Assembly (NCBI RefSeq): GCF_900105145.1
Contig: NZ_LT629752.1
Coordinates: 248,001 to 312,000, forward strand
Source of the DNA: Polaribacter sp. KT25b
GTDB taxonomy: Bacteria; Bacteroidota; Bacteroidia; Flavobacteriales; Flavobacteriaceae
Direction: 5' to 3'
DNA: 64,000 nucleotides
Position numbers and translations under genes: made by a program. This document shows positions 1 through 9,500 of this stretch, piece after piece. The notes beneath the pieces are model-generated. The model worked only from the letters and a program-made list of their open reading frames with translations, did no database searches and had not been told where the DNA came from. Position 1 is the first letter of the stretch. Each line of letters opens with the position of its first letter.

Positions 1-908
1 ACAGTTGAATTAGTGGAAGTTGTTTTTAAAAGAATATCAGAGTTCTTAAGTTGTAATGTGCTAAGATTAATTTGGTTTTCTGCTAAATTTATTTCAGGAA
101 TTGTAGTGTAAAAATCACTAATATTTACATCGGCAATTAAGTTATTTGCTGAATTCTCGTAATACGTTTTTACATTTTTTAAAGTGATATTTTTTGCTGA
201 TAAAACGGGTGAAACAGATGCTGCAGTTGAAGTATCTTTAGCCACAGATTGCTGAATTAATTTGATATTTGTATCAGAAAGACCTATTTTATCTACGTTA
301 AAAGTCATTTTTTCTAAATCTACTTTATCTATACTAGCAGTTAGATTTCCAATTTTAAAATGACTGTTAATTCCTAAAACTTCATCATTAAAAACAACAT
401 TAATATTTTCTAAATTTAGATTTCCAAGTACAATATTTAAAGGTTCTTTGTCTGTTTCTTTAACAGTAGTGGTTGTTTCTCCATCGGCAAAAGCATCTAC
501 TAAAAATTGAAAATTATACCCAGAAATAGTGTCATCTCTTTTAATATTGGCACGCAATCCCTTCCATTTTAAATCATCAATACCAACAGAAGTTCCTCTT
601 ATCATAGACCAAAGCGGCAAATTTGCTTCTAAAGATTTAGAGTACACTAATGTGTCTCCTTTGGTGTCTTCTAAATACAAACCATCTAATTGCAGACCAC
701 CTTTAAAAGTTAAAAAAAGTTTGTCTATAGAAATTTTAGTATTGGTTTTGTTAGAAACGTAGTTTACGGCTTTGTTTACAACAATATCTTGTCCCCAAGG
801 GCTTCTAATAAAAAGGATTAATAAACAAATTAGAAATAGAAAAGCTAAGAAGATTCGTAAAAATCTTCTTAAAAATTTGTGTTTTTTATTTCTGGTTTTT
901 TTAGACAC
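1..908 (-). CDS. TamB-like translocation/assembly protein, N-terminal part (runs off the window)
   Basis: The minus strand is open from 908 to the window edge, so only the first ~302 residues are present. The protein begins with a basic stretch and one membrane segment (about residues 17-34), followed by SPWGQDIVVNKAVNYVSNKT and repeated beta-rich text such as LQLDGLYLEDTKGDTLVYS. This layout matches Bacteroidota TamB/DUF490 proteins, which are inner-membrane-anchored periplasmic beta-solenoids thought to serve lipid transport or outer-membrane biogenesis. No ATG lies in frame after the upstream stop, so GTG at 906-908 is the likely start (MSKKTRNKKHKF). The family's diagnostic C-terminal domain lies outside the window, so the assignment rests on the N-terminal anchor and overall pattern. 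Confidence 0.75.
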   Translation of the reverse strand, partial: MSKKTRNKKHKFLRRFLRIFLAFLFLICLLILFIRSPWGQDIVVNKAVNYVSNKTNTKISIDKLFLTFKGGLQLDGLYLEDTKGDTLVYSKSLEANLPLWSMIRGTSVGIDDLKWKGLRANIKRDDTISGYNFQFLVDAFADGETTTTVKETDKEPLNIVLGNLNLENINVVFNDEVLGINSHFKIGNLTASIDKVDLEKMTFNVDKIGLSDTNIKLIQQSVAKDTSTAASVSPVLSAKNITLKNVKTYYENSANNLIADVNISDFYTTIPEINLAENQINLSTLQLKNSDILLKTTSTNST

Positions 909-1088
909 TATGATTTAATGGTTTTAGCATTGCAAATGTAACTTACAAATGCTATTCAAATTGTCCTTATATCATAAATTTTTAACTCTTTTGCTAAAAT
1001 TAGACAGCTTTCTGTATTTATTTAGAAGCTATTCTAAAACTGTACATGTATAAAAAAATAGTAAGATTCTTATCTATGATTTTTTGGG

Positions 1089-2306
1089 TTATACTAATTC
1101 AGTTTCTATAATAATATCGCTTTGTAAAGTTTTGTGAACAGGGCATTTTGCCGCAATTTCTTTTAAACGTTGTGTTTGTTTTTCATCTAGATTTCCAATA
1201 AACTTTAGTTTTTTCTTTAAATGATCAAAACGAGTTGGTTTATTTACAGCAATATCTAAGTCGTCACTATGTTTTTTAGAATACGTAATGTATACAAAGA
1301 CTTCCTGTAAGTCCCATTTTTTTTGGGCTGCATACATTTTTAAGGTCATTACAGTACAAGCAGCTAAACCTGCGCTTAAAAAATCATACGGAGAAGGACC
1401 AAAATCATCACCACCAACACTTACGGGTTCATCTGCTATAAATGAGTGTTTTTTAGTCTGAATTGAAGTTGTAAAATTGTCTTCTAATAAGTTTAAATGA
1501 CCTACTAATTGCTCACCTTCGGTAGAAATCATGTTGTTCTCTTCAGGCTCAAAATAGCGTTCCACCCAAGTGCCTATCATATTACCAACATAGATGCTGT
1601 CTTTTGGTTTTGATAATAAATGATCTGCATCATCTAAACTAACAAAACTCTTTGGGTGCATGGCATTATGATAAATCTCATGCGCATTTTCTATACCCAC
1701 AACGTTATCAAAAGGAGCGTGCATTACCAAGATGGGTTTGCGCAAGTCTTTAATAATTTTTGGTAAATCGGTTTTGCCAAAATCGTTTACAAAATCTTGA
1801 TTTATTTTAAAAGGACGACCTCCAATTTTTACTTCTACATCTCCTTTTTCTGGAATTTTTTCTATTCCGTGAGAGAATAAATGAGTTACGTGCCCAACAG
1901 TGGCAGGTGCGCCAACAGTAGCAACAGCTTTTATGTTTTTTAATTTTGAAGCCGCCACAATAACAGCTGCACCTCCTAACGAATGACCAACTAATAACGA
2001 TGGAGCTTTGTAGTTTTTTTCTAAAAAAGCATTTACCGCTAACAAATCTTCTACATTGGCAGAAAAATGACTTTCAGCAAACTCGCCTTCGCTTCTTCCT
2101 AATCCTGTAAAATCGAAACGTAAAACGCCAAAACCATGATTAGACAAAGAACGACTGATGTTTTTTACCGCGTTAAAATTACTGTTGCAAGAAAAACAAT
2201 GTGCAAAAATGGCAAATTGATTTGGTTTTTCATTTGCAGGTAATTCTAAATACGCTTGTAATTTTAAGCCTTTTTTGTTTCCGATTTCTAATTTAACTGT
2301 ATTCAT
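1089..2306 (-). CDS. Alpha/beta hydrolase-OsmC fusion protein
   Basis: A 405-residue two-domain protein. Residues 1-255 form an alpha/beta hydrolase with nucleophile elbow GHSLGG (Ser109) and plausible acid and base at Asp200 and His229. Residues 265-405 form an OsmC/Ohr-type domain with the two conserved cysteines, Cys317 (LAACTVM) and Cys388 (AKCPVHK), which in this family reduce organic hydroperoxides. The fusion is widespread in Bacteroidota; the hydrolase substrate is unknown. It is the last gene of a minus-strand cluster of redox-repair genes, 85 bases after the aldo/keto reductase, which supports a role in peroxide defence. Cytoplasmic, with no signal peptide. Confidence 0.9.
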   Translation of the reverse strand: MNTVKLEIGNKKGLKLQAYLELPANEKPNQFAIFAHCFSCNSNFNAVKNISRSLSNHGFGVLRFDFTGLGRSEGEFAESHFSANVEDLLAVNAFLEKNYKAPSLLVGHSLGGAAVIVAASKLKNIKAVATVGAPATVGHVTHLFSHGIEKIPEKGDVEVKIGGRPFKINQDFVNDFGKTDLPKIIKDLRKPILVMHAPFDNVVGIENAHEIYHNAMHPKSFVSLDDADHLLSKPKDSIYVGNMIGTWVERYFEPEENNMISTEGEQLVGHLNLLEDNFTTSIQTKKHSFIADEPVSVGGDDFGPSPYDFLSAGLAACTVMTLKMYAAQKKWDLQEVFVYITYSKKHSDDLDIAVNKPTRFDHLKKKLKFIGNLDEKQTQRLKEIAAKCPVHKTLQSDIIIETELV

Positions 2307-2391
2307 TTTTTTTTGATTTTTTAGGTAGTCGGAATAAAGTGAGGTGCTTTACGTTTGTTTAAATTTTTGGAATAAAAATTTTTAGCTTGTA

Positions 2392-3336
2392 TTAATTCCA
2401 TGCCAATTGCTTTCTTTCTGCCCAATAAGCATCAGGCGAAATTTTAAACGAATTTAAAGTTTCAATTTCTTCAGAAGAAAGCATAAAAGAATTCAGTTTT
2501 AAATTCTCTTTTAATTGTGATATGCTGCTTGCACCGCTTAAAACGGTTGCATTAGAAACGGTTTGCTCGCAATATTTTAAAGAAATGGCGTCTACACCAA
2601 CATTGTGTTGTTTGGCTAACTCTTTTAATGTTGCATACATTTTGGCATAATGAGGATATTTTTTATTACTAAAAATCCTTCCATTAGCCAACGCTTCTTT
2701 AATTACAATCGATTTATTTTGTAGGTTTAACTCATCTAAAATTTCTAATAAACTTTGGTCTAAAAAATTATAGGTTACTTGAAATACATTAAAAAGTGGT
2801 TCTCCATCAACCAAAACATTTAACCCTTTTTTAATCACTTCAACCTGATTTGTTCCTGTTGTCGTTAATCCTATTTTTAGGTGGTGTTCTGTTTTTAAGT
2901 AAGCTAAATATTCTAAGACTTCTTTATTTTCTAAAACTCCGGTTTCTAAGGTCGCAGAATGAATTTGATACACTTTTAAATAGGGTAGTAGTTGTTTAGA
3001 AAATTTCCATTGCTCTTTTAATTTTGCTAAACTGTGTTCTTTTACTTCGTGCACTGTTGCGTTTGCATTAAAATTTGCAGTGTACGTATACCCCCATTTT
3101 GTACCAATTTTTATAGAAGTATTATTTTTGGTTTGCAACCATTCTAAGACTAATTCTTCTGCCAAACCATAACCTGGAGCCGTATCAAAATAACGGATTC
3201 CTAAATTATAAGCTTCTTCTAAAACGGCAAAACTTTGCTTTCTAAATTCAGCTAAGTTGGAGTTGTCACAACTTTCTGTTCGTACATTAATGTATTGAGG
3301 TCTGCCTAAAGCAGCGGTTCCTAATCCTAATTGCAT
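2392..3336 (-). CDS. Aldo/keto reductase
   Basis: 314 residues with the aldo/keto reductase TIM-barrel signature. GIRYFDTAPGYGLAEELV carries the catalytic Asp and Tyr, the Lys is in KIGTKWGYT and the His in YQIHSA. The C-terminal part (SGASSISQLKENL) resembles the NADPH-binding region. Such enzymes reduce aldehydes or ketones with NADPH; the substrate cannot be read from sequence. It lies 65 bases downstream of selO on the same strand and upstream of the hydrolase-OsmC gene, so it probably belongs to the same oxidative-stress transcription unit, perhaps detoxifying carbonyls. Length is normal for the family. Confidence 0.88.
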   Translation of the reverse strand: MQLGLGTAALGRPQYINVRTESCDNSNLAEFRKQSFAVLEEAYNLGIRYFDTAPGYGLAEELVLEWLQTKNNTSIKIGTKWGYTYTANFNANATVHEVKEHSLAKLKEQWKFSKQLLPYLKVYQIHSATLETGVLENKEVLEYLAYLKTEHHLKIGLTTTGTNQVEVIKKGLNVLVDGEPLFNVFQVTYNFLDQSLLEILDELNLQNKSIVIKEALANGRIFSNKKYPHYAKMYATLKELAKQHNVGVDAISLKYCEQTVSNATVLSGASSISQLKENLKLNSFMLSSEEIETLNSFKISPDAYWAERKQLAWN

Positions 3337-3401
3337 ATTTTTTGTTTTTTTAGATTTTTCAGGTTTTAAAAACTTGAAAGGTCTTTTACTAAATTTTTAT
3401 T

Positions 3402-4958
3402 TTATGAACTACAAGACAACATAGAGCAACCCACTTTGTTTCTTGCCCATTCTGGTCTTTTTGCAAACCATTTTTCGTTTTCTGGTTGTTCTGCGTATGG
3501 TTTTTTTAAGAGCTGAAATAATTCATCAATTAAAGCGTAATTACCTTTATCTGCTTCATCAATTGCCAATTGAGACATATAATTACGCAACACATATTTA
3601 GGATTTACTAAATCCATTTGTGTTTTTCTTTCTTCGGATGAATTGCGTTCTAAGGCAAGTCTATTCGTATATTTTTTAAACCAAGTTGTCCATTTGTTTT
3701 TAACTTCATCAGAAACGTTTTCAGCATCGTAAAAAGCTTCTTTTATCAATTCTAAGCCCGATTTTTCATCTGTAAAATTACTTAAATTTCTAAAGAAAAT
3801 GGTCATGTCGGTTTCTACCAATTGCAAATTGTCTTCTAATTCTTGTATCACTTTTACATCTTCTTCATCTGAAACAACCAATCCTAATTTAGATTTCATC
3901 ATTTGTAAAGATTGCTTTTCAAAATCGACTTTATATTGCTCTAAAATGGTATTTAGTGGTTCTACTTCTTCAATAATTGGATACAGAGTATTTGCCAATT
4001 GATACAAATTCCACAAACCAATATTTGGTTGATTTCCGTAACGGTAGCGTTTGTGTTGCCTATCGGTTGTGTTGGGAGTCCAGCCAAAATCGAACCCTTC
4101 TAACCAGCCATAAGGTCCGTAATCTATGGTTAAACCCAAAATAGACATATTATCTGTATTCATCACTCCGTGTACAAAACCCACGCGTTGCCAATCGATA
4201 ATCATTTTTAAAGTTCGTTCTGAAACTTCTTTAAAAAAATTGATATAACTTTCTTTGCATGGTTTTCCTAAATGAGCAAAATGATGTTTAATGGTATAAT
4301 TTACGAGTTTCTTTAAGTTTTTTATATCTTTTCTGGCAGCTAAAATTTCGAAATTACCAAAACGTAAAAAACTAGGAGAAATTCTAGAAACAATGGCTCC
4401 TTTTTCATACGCCGGATTTCCATCGTACAAAACATCACGTAAAACGTTATCACCAGATAAACTTAAAGACAAAGATCTTGTAGTGGGTACGTTTAAATGG
4501 AACATGGCTTCTGCACATAAATATTCTCTTATAGAAGAACGCAAAACCGCCAAACCATCTGCAGTTCTAGAATACGGAGTTTCGCCGGCGCCTTTTAATT
4601 GTACTTTCCAGTTTTTATTTTGATGCTCTATTTCAAACAAATTAATAGCTCTTCCGTCTCCTAATTGTCCTGCCCAATTTCCAAATTGATGTCCGCCATA
4701 ACACATTGCATACGGTGTTGTATTTGGGTAAATTTCATTACCAGTAACAATGTTTCTAAAAAAATCTGATTTTAATGCGTTGTCAGAAATATGTAAAGCA
4801 TCTGCCATTTCTGGCGAAACATGTATTACTTCTGGTTTTGATGTTTTCTTTGGTTTTACATATGAGAAAGCGGCATTTTCTACTTGCCTTCTCGAATTTT
4901 CTAAATTAGAATCAGAAGGCAATGCTGTAGTAAACGTATTTTTTATGTTTAATTTCAT
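3402..4958 (-). CDS. selO: Protein adenylyltransferase SelO (YdiU/UPF0061 family)
   Basis: A 518-residue pseudokinase-fold protein. Family hallmarks are GGHQFGNWAGQLGDGRA (residues 88-104), KGAGETPYSR (122-131) and HGVMNTDN (263-270) with catalytic Asp269, followed by the metal-binding DYGP (279-282). SelO transfers AMP to Ser/Thr/Tyr of target proteins and is linked to redox homeostasis. The C-terminus ends Cys-Ser-Ser, the position where the mitochondrial homologue has selenocysteine, with another Cys five residues earlier, so the redox tail is intact. Its start overlaps the msrA stop by 4 bases, implying translational coupling to methionine sulfoxide reductase. Confidence 0.95.
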   Translation of the reverse strand: MKLNIKNTFTTALPSDSNLENSRRQVENAAFSYVKPKKTSKPEVIHVSPEMADALHISDNALKSDFFRNIVTGNEIYPNTTPYAMCYGGHQFGNWAGQLGDGRAINLFEIEHQNKNWKVQLKGAGETPYSRTADGLAVLRSSIREYLCAEAMFHLNVPTTRSLSLSLSGDNVLRDVLYDGNPAYEKGAIVSRISPSFLRFGNFEILAARKDIKNLKKLVNYTIKHHFAHLGKPCKESYINFFKEVSERTLKMIIDWQRVGFVHGVMNTDNMSILGLTIDYGPYGWLEGFDFGWTPNTTDRQHKRYRYGNQPNIGLWNLYQLANTLYPIIEEVEPLNTILEQYKVDFEKQSLQMMKSKLGLVVSDEEDVKVIQELEDNLQLVETDMTIFFRNLSNFTDEKSGLELIKEAFYDAENVSDEVKNKWTTWFKKYTNRLALERNSSEERKTQMDLVNPKYVLRNYMSQLAIDEADKGNYALIDELFQLLKKPYAEQPENEKWFAKRPEWARNKVGCSMLSCSS

Positions 4959-5491
4959 GCTAATTTATCTGCGTGTAATTTTCTCAATTTAGTCAATTTT
5001 GGGGCAATTACAAAACTACAATAACCTTGTTGCGAATTTTGTCTATAGTAATTTTGATGTTCCTCTTCGGCTTCGTAAAAAATGTTTAACGCACTAATTT
5101 CTGTAACAATTTTAGCATCATAATAAGGTTGTATTTGTTTTACAACTTCCTCGGCAATTTTCTGTTGAATTTCATCTTGATAATAAATTACAGATCTGTA
5201 TTGCGTTCCTTTATCTGCTCCTTGTCTATTTAAAGTTGTAGGGTCGTGCGTAGTCATAAAAATGACTAAAATATCTTGATAAGAAATGATATCTGCATTA
5301 AAAGTTACCTGAATTACTTCTGCGTGTCCTGTTAAACCAGAGCAAATTTCTCTATACGTTGGTTTGCCAGGAGCGTTACCGCCAGAATAACCAGAAACTA
5401 CTTTTTCTACGCCTTTTACTTCTAAAAATACAGCTTCTGTACACCAAAAACATCCACCTCCTAAAGTGGCGATTTGTAAATTTTTATTCAT
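4955..5491 (-). CDS. msrA: Peptide-methionine (S)-S-oxide reductase MsrA
   Basis: Reduces the S epimer of methionine sulfoxide in proteins. The catalytic motif GGCFWC lies near the N-terminus (Cys14 from the chosen start), and GHAEVIQV, FMTTHDPTTLNRQG and the C-terminal resolving Cys in QGYCS are present. An ATG six codons upstream (5509) is in frame, but it sits inside the terminal repeat of a short intergenic element (5504-5572), so the start at 5491 giving MNKNLQIATLGGG is preferred. Its stop overlaps the selO start; msrB lies upstream on the same strand beyond the repeat element. Confidence 0.95.
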   Translation of the reverse strand: MNKNLQIATLGGGCFWCTEAVFLEVKGVEKVVSGYSGGNAPGKPTYREICSGLTGHAEVIQVTFNADIISYQDILVIFMTTHDPTTLNRQGADKGTQYRSVIYYQDEIQQKIAEEVVKQIQPYYDAKIVTEISALNIFYEAEEEHQNYYRQNSQQGYCSFVIAPKLTKLRKLHADKLA

Positions 5492-5503
5492 TTTATTTCT
5501 TTT

Positions 5504-5572
5504 TGTCATTTCAAAGCGATAAAAAATCTTGTAGATTTTGAGATTCCTCCTCGTTCCTTATTCGGAATGACA
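5504..5572. repeat. 69-bp MITE-like intergenic element with TGTCATT ends
   Basis: The segment is bounded by a perfect 7-bp inverted repeat (TGTCATT at 5504-5510, AATGACA at 5566-5572). Inside is a hairpin, AAAATCT-TGT-AGATTTT at 5523-5539, followed by GAGATTCCTCCTCGTTCC. Similar text is common between genes in flavobacterial genomes. It separates msrB from msrA and would form a stem-loop in the shared transcript. Only one copy is visible in this window, so its repetitive nature is inferred. Confidence 0.5.
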
Positions 5573-5589
5573 TTGGTTTTTTTGTTAAG

Positions 5590-6036
5590 TTATTTTTTAT
5601 CTAAAATCATCGATTCAGAATTAATACAATAACGCAATCCGCTTGGCTCTGGACCATCAGGAAAAACATGCCCTAAATGTGCGTCGCAAGTATTGCACAT
5701 TACTTCAACTCGAATCATTCCAAAAGAAATATCTTTATGATATTTAATGGCGTTTTCTTTAATTGGTTGCGTAAAGCTTGGCCAACCAGAACTAGAATCA
5801 AACTTTATAGTAGAATCGAATAAAGGAGTGTTGCAACAAACACAATTGTACTGGCCTTCATCATAAATACTACATAAATCTCCTGTATGTGGTCTTTCTG
5901 TACCTTTATGTCTGGTAATTCTAAATTGTTCTGCTGTTAACTGTGCTCTCCATTCTTTTTCAGATTTTTCAACTCTTTTATCTGGAGTTGGGTTTCCTTT
6001 TACACTAAAATTGATAATTTCTTTCCAAGTAAGCAT
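5590..6036 (-). CDS. msrB: Peptide-methionine (R)-S-oxide reductase MsrB
   Basis: 148 residues. Zinc-binding pairs are Cys65/Cys68 and Cys114/Cys117, the core is SSSGWPSFTQPI, HLGHVFPDGP precedes the active site, and the catalytic Cys137 is in GLRYCINS. It reduces the R epimer of protein methionine sulfoxide and so complements MsrA next to it. It appears to be the first gene of the minus-strand msrB-msrA-selO-reductase-OsmC cluster. Cytoplasmic, with no signal peptide. The ATG at 6036 is the only sensible start. Confidence 0.95.
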   Translation of the reverse strand: MLTWKEIINFSVKGNPTPDKRVEKSEKEWRAQLTAEQFRITRHKGTERPHTGDLCSIYDEGQYNCVCCNTPLFDSTIKFDSSSGWPSFTQPIKENAIKYHKDISFGMIRVEVMCNTCDAHLGHVFPDGPEPSGLRYCINSESMILDKK

Positions 6037-6536
6037 ATTTATTTCTTTTCTAAGTTAATAATTTTATCTCTTTTTTTGACGTAAAAAAACTTGTAATCTT
6101 ACAGGTAATTCATGCTAAAAAACGGATGAAAATGTTTTAATAAATTTATGACGAATATAGATGAGAAACTTAAGATACTATAGTTTGCCGCTGTTTTTTT
6201 ACCATACTGATTGTGTTTGTTATATGTTTTTTTAAAAATTATCAAATTAAATTGGATAAATTTTGATTTTTGGAGGTGTGTTATTTGTCTAACATAGAGA
6301 TCATTTAAAAGATTTTAAAACTAAATTTTTAAGTCTTTTTTATTATTAGAATTAGAAAATGTAAATTAAATTAGAATCATGTTTAAGTATCTATTACGGG
6401 GGTTTTGATTGTTTTTTTATTAAATTTAGTAGCATTATTATGTGTGATGTAAGTGTTTTTTTGCGGGTAATGTTTAATTAACTTTAATTTAACACACTTA
6501 AATTAATTAGTTATATTTGCCCTAAAATTACTATAT
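6037..6536. other. 500-base intergenic region between divergent genes
   Basis: Very AT-rich spacer between divergently transcribed msrB and the CotH gene. It must hold both promoters. Only the one for the CotH gene (6512-6519) is recognisable to me. I see no ORF, RNA gene or repeat in it. Confidence 0.6.
6512..6519 (+). promoter_or_regulatory. TAnnTTTG -7 promoter element for the CotH operon
   Basis: TATATTTG matches the Bacteroidota housekeeping -7 consensus. It ends only 17 bases before the ATG at 6537, so the transcript would have a very short leader. No clear -33 TTG is present at the usual distance, which makes this a moderate call. Confidence 0.5.
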
Positions 6537-9500
6537 ATGTTGGGCAAAAAATTACAATTAATTTATTTTAAAAAAGCTTTTCTGTTTACAAAAGTTTTAA
6601 TTCTTTTTCTTTTATTTTCTTCACAAGTACACTCGCAAAATGTAGCAATAAACGAAGTTATGTCTTCTAATGATGTTACTTTAGCTGATGAAGATGGAGA
6701 ATTTAATGATTGGATAGAGATTTATAATTATGGTACAACAGCCGTAAATATCGGAGGTTATGGTTTAACTGATGATGCTTCAGATCCATATCAATGGGTT
6801 TTTCCTACTTATACACTTGAACCACAAGAATTCCTATTAATTTGGGCGTCTGGTAAAGATAAAACGATTCCTAGTCAACCGTTACATGCTAATTTTAAAA
6901 TTAGCTCAGGAGGAGAAACGATTATTCTTACAAACTCTGGTGGAACAGAGATAAATAATGTTCCTGCTATAGCGATAGCTACAGATGTTTCTTATGGTAG
7001 ACAACCAGATGGAACAGGTTCTTGGGAGTTTTTTAATACACCTACACCAAAACTAAGTAATACAGGTACGGTGAATGCAGCTACAGAAAAAATTGCTATA
7101 AATGAGGTTATGAGCTCAAATGATGCTACTATAGCAGATGAAGATGGTGATTTTAATGATTGGGTAGAACTTTATAACTACGGAACAACATCTGTAAATT
7201 TAGAAGGTTATGGTTTGTCTGATGATAATGGCGAGTCTTTTAAATGGACTTTCCCTTCTATAACAATAGATCCAAATCAATATATTTTAGTTTGGGCTTC
7301 AGATAAAGATATATCAGTTGCTAATGAACCTTTGCATGCAAATTTCAAAATAAGTTCAGGTGGAGAGTCAATATTTTTAAAGAATCCATCGGGTGCTTTA
7401 GTAAGTGGTTCGCCTTCTGTAGTTTTAGATGTAGATGTTTCTTATGGGAGACAACCAGACGGAACTGGAGATTGGTTGTATTTTGATGAACCAACACCTT
7501 TAGCCTCAAATACGAGTTCTGGTTTAACAGAGATAATTAAACCACCTGTGTTTTCTCATGCTTCAGGGTTGTTTTCAGAGCCTTTTAATTTATCACTTAC
7601 AGCAGAAAATGAGGGTGCTGTTATAATTTATACTTTAGATGGTTCGGAACCAGATATCAATAATTTAAATGGATCTAGTTTTCAATATAAAAACGATTAT
7701 CCTTACGATATAGGTGAAAGTTTTGGTGAAATGTTAAATCAAAGTTATCAATCTTTTTCATACACTGGTCCAATTGAGATAAGAGATAGATCTAATGACG
7801 AAGATGTTTTAGCAAGAAAAAATACAGTTTCTGCTGATATTTATATTCCGCCAGTAAAGGTGAGAAAAGCTACAGTTTTAAGAGCTAAAGCTTTTTTAAA
7901 TGGGAAAGGTTCTAGAACTAGAACAAGAAATTATTTTATTTGGCCAGAAGGAAACCCTTATGACGTTCCTGTGATATCTTTAACTACATTCGAAGAGAAT
8001 TTATTTGGTTACGAAAAAGGTATCTATACGTCAGGTAAAACTTTTGACGATTGGAGAACTGCAGAACCAAATGGTAATCAGCCAGGTAATGCACAATTTA
8101 GTAATTATGGGCAAGATGGAAGAGAGTGGGAACGCGAAGTGCATGTTCAAGTATTTAACGAAAATTTAGAATCTATCTTAAATCAAGATGCAGGTATAAG
8201 AATTCATGGTAACACTTCAAGAGCAGATATTATTAAAAACTTAAGAATTTATGCAAGGAGTGAATATGATGAAGATAATGAGTTTGAGTTAGATGTTTTT
8301 GATCAACAAATACCAGACTCTCCAGTACCTTATAATAATACATTTAAAAGATTAATGCTTCGTGGAAATGGTAGTGGTGGTCAAATAGCCAATGATATGG
8401 TTTTTAGTAGGCTCATGCAACCATTCTTTAATGGTATTATGAGAATAAAAACAGCAGTGAATTTTATTAATGGTGAGTATTTTGGAATTACAGCTATTAG
8501 AGATCGTTTTGATGTAAACCATATAGCTAATAATTTTGGTTTAGATAGTGATAATGTATCTATCGTAAGTTGTGTTGGGTCTTGTGTATTACAAGATGGA
8601 CCAGACGATCGTGATAGCAATCCTGAAAGGGTGTTACGATATTTATTTAAAGATTTAAAACATGATGATTTAAAGTCTGATGTTGAATACCAAAAAGTAG
8701 CAGACATTTTAGATATAGATTCATATATAGATCATATTGCTCTAGAGACCTTTTCTGAAGGAGATAGTTATGAAATTAAATTTTGGAGGGCAACAAATCC
8801 TGTAAATGACGAATTTGGAGATGGTAAGTTTCGCGTTTATACTCAAGATTTTGAAGCAGCAATGATTAGTCGTTTGAATTGGTTAGAAGATTTTTCTGGA
8901 AATTCTAGCAGTTGGCAACGTAATATATTTTCAAATCTAATTGATAATGAAGGTTTTAAGGTTAAATTTATCAATCGTACAGCAGATTTATTAAACACAG
9001 CATTTGTTAAAGAGAGATTTGATGCTATTGTAAATGAAACTTTTGATGTAGTAGCACCACTTTTAGAAGAAGATAGAAATCGTTCTCCAAGATTAAGATT
9101 CTATGAAGATGGCGATAAAGTTAAACTTTTAGATTGGATTCAAGAAAGGCCAGCTATTTTTAGAGATCAAATAAATGAGCTATTTGAAATTGATAAAACT
9201 ATAAATTTAGATTTAAATGTTTCTAATCCAAATGCAGGTTATATTACATTAAATACTATCAATATAAACTCAACAACACCTGGTGTTAATGACAAACCTT
9301 ATCCTTGGTCTGGTGTTTATTTTGATAATATACCAGTAACTTTAGAAGCTAACCCAATGCCAGGATATACTTTTTCTCATTGGTCTGGAGATGCTAGTGG
9401 TAATAGCAGTAAAATTACAATTACACCTACAGATGATTTACAAATAAGTGCAATTTTTACACCAGATGAAGATTATTCTCATTTGCTTTACTTTTGGCTT

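Noticed and set aside
8381..8707. Minus-strand 108-codon frame inside the CotH gene
   Set aside because: It lies wholly inside a clear coding sequence and its translation shows no family features; it is a shadow frame.
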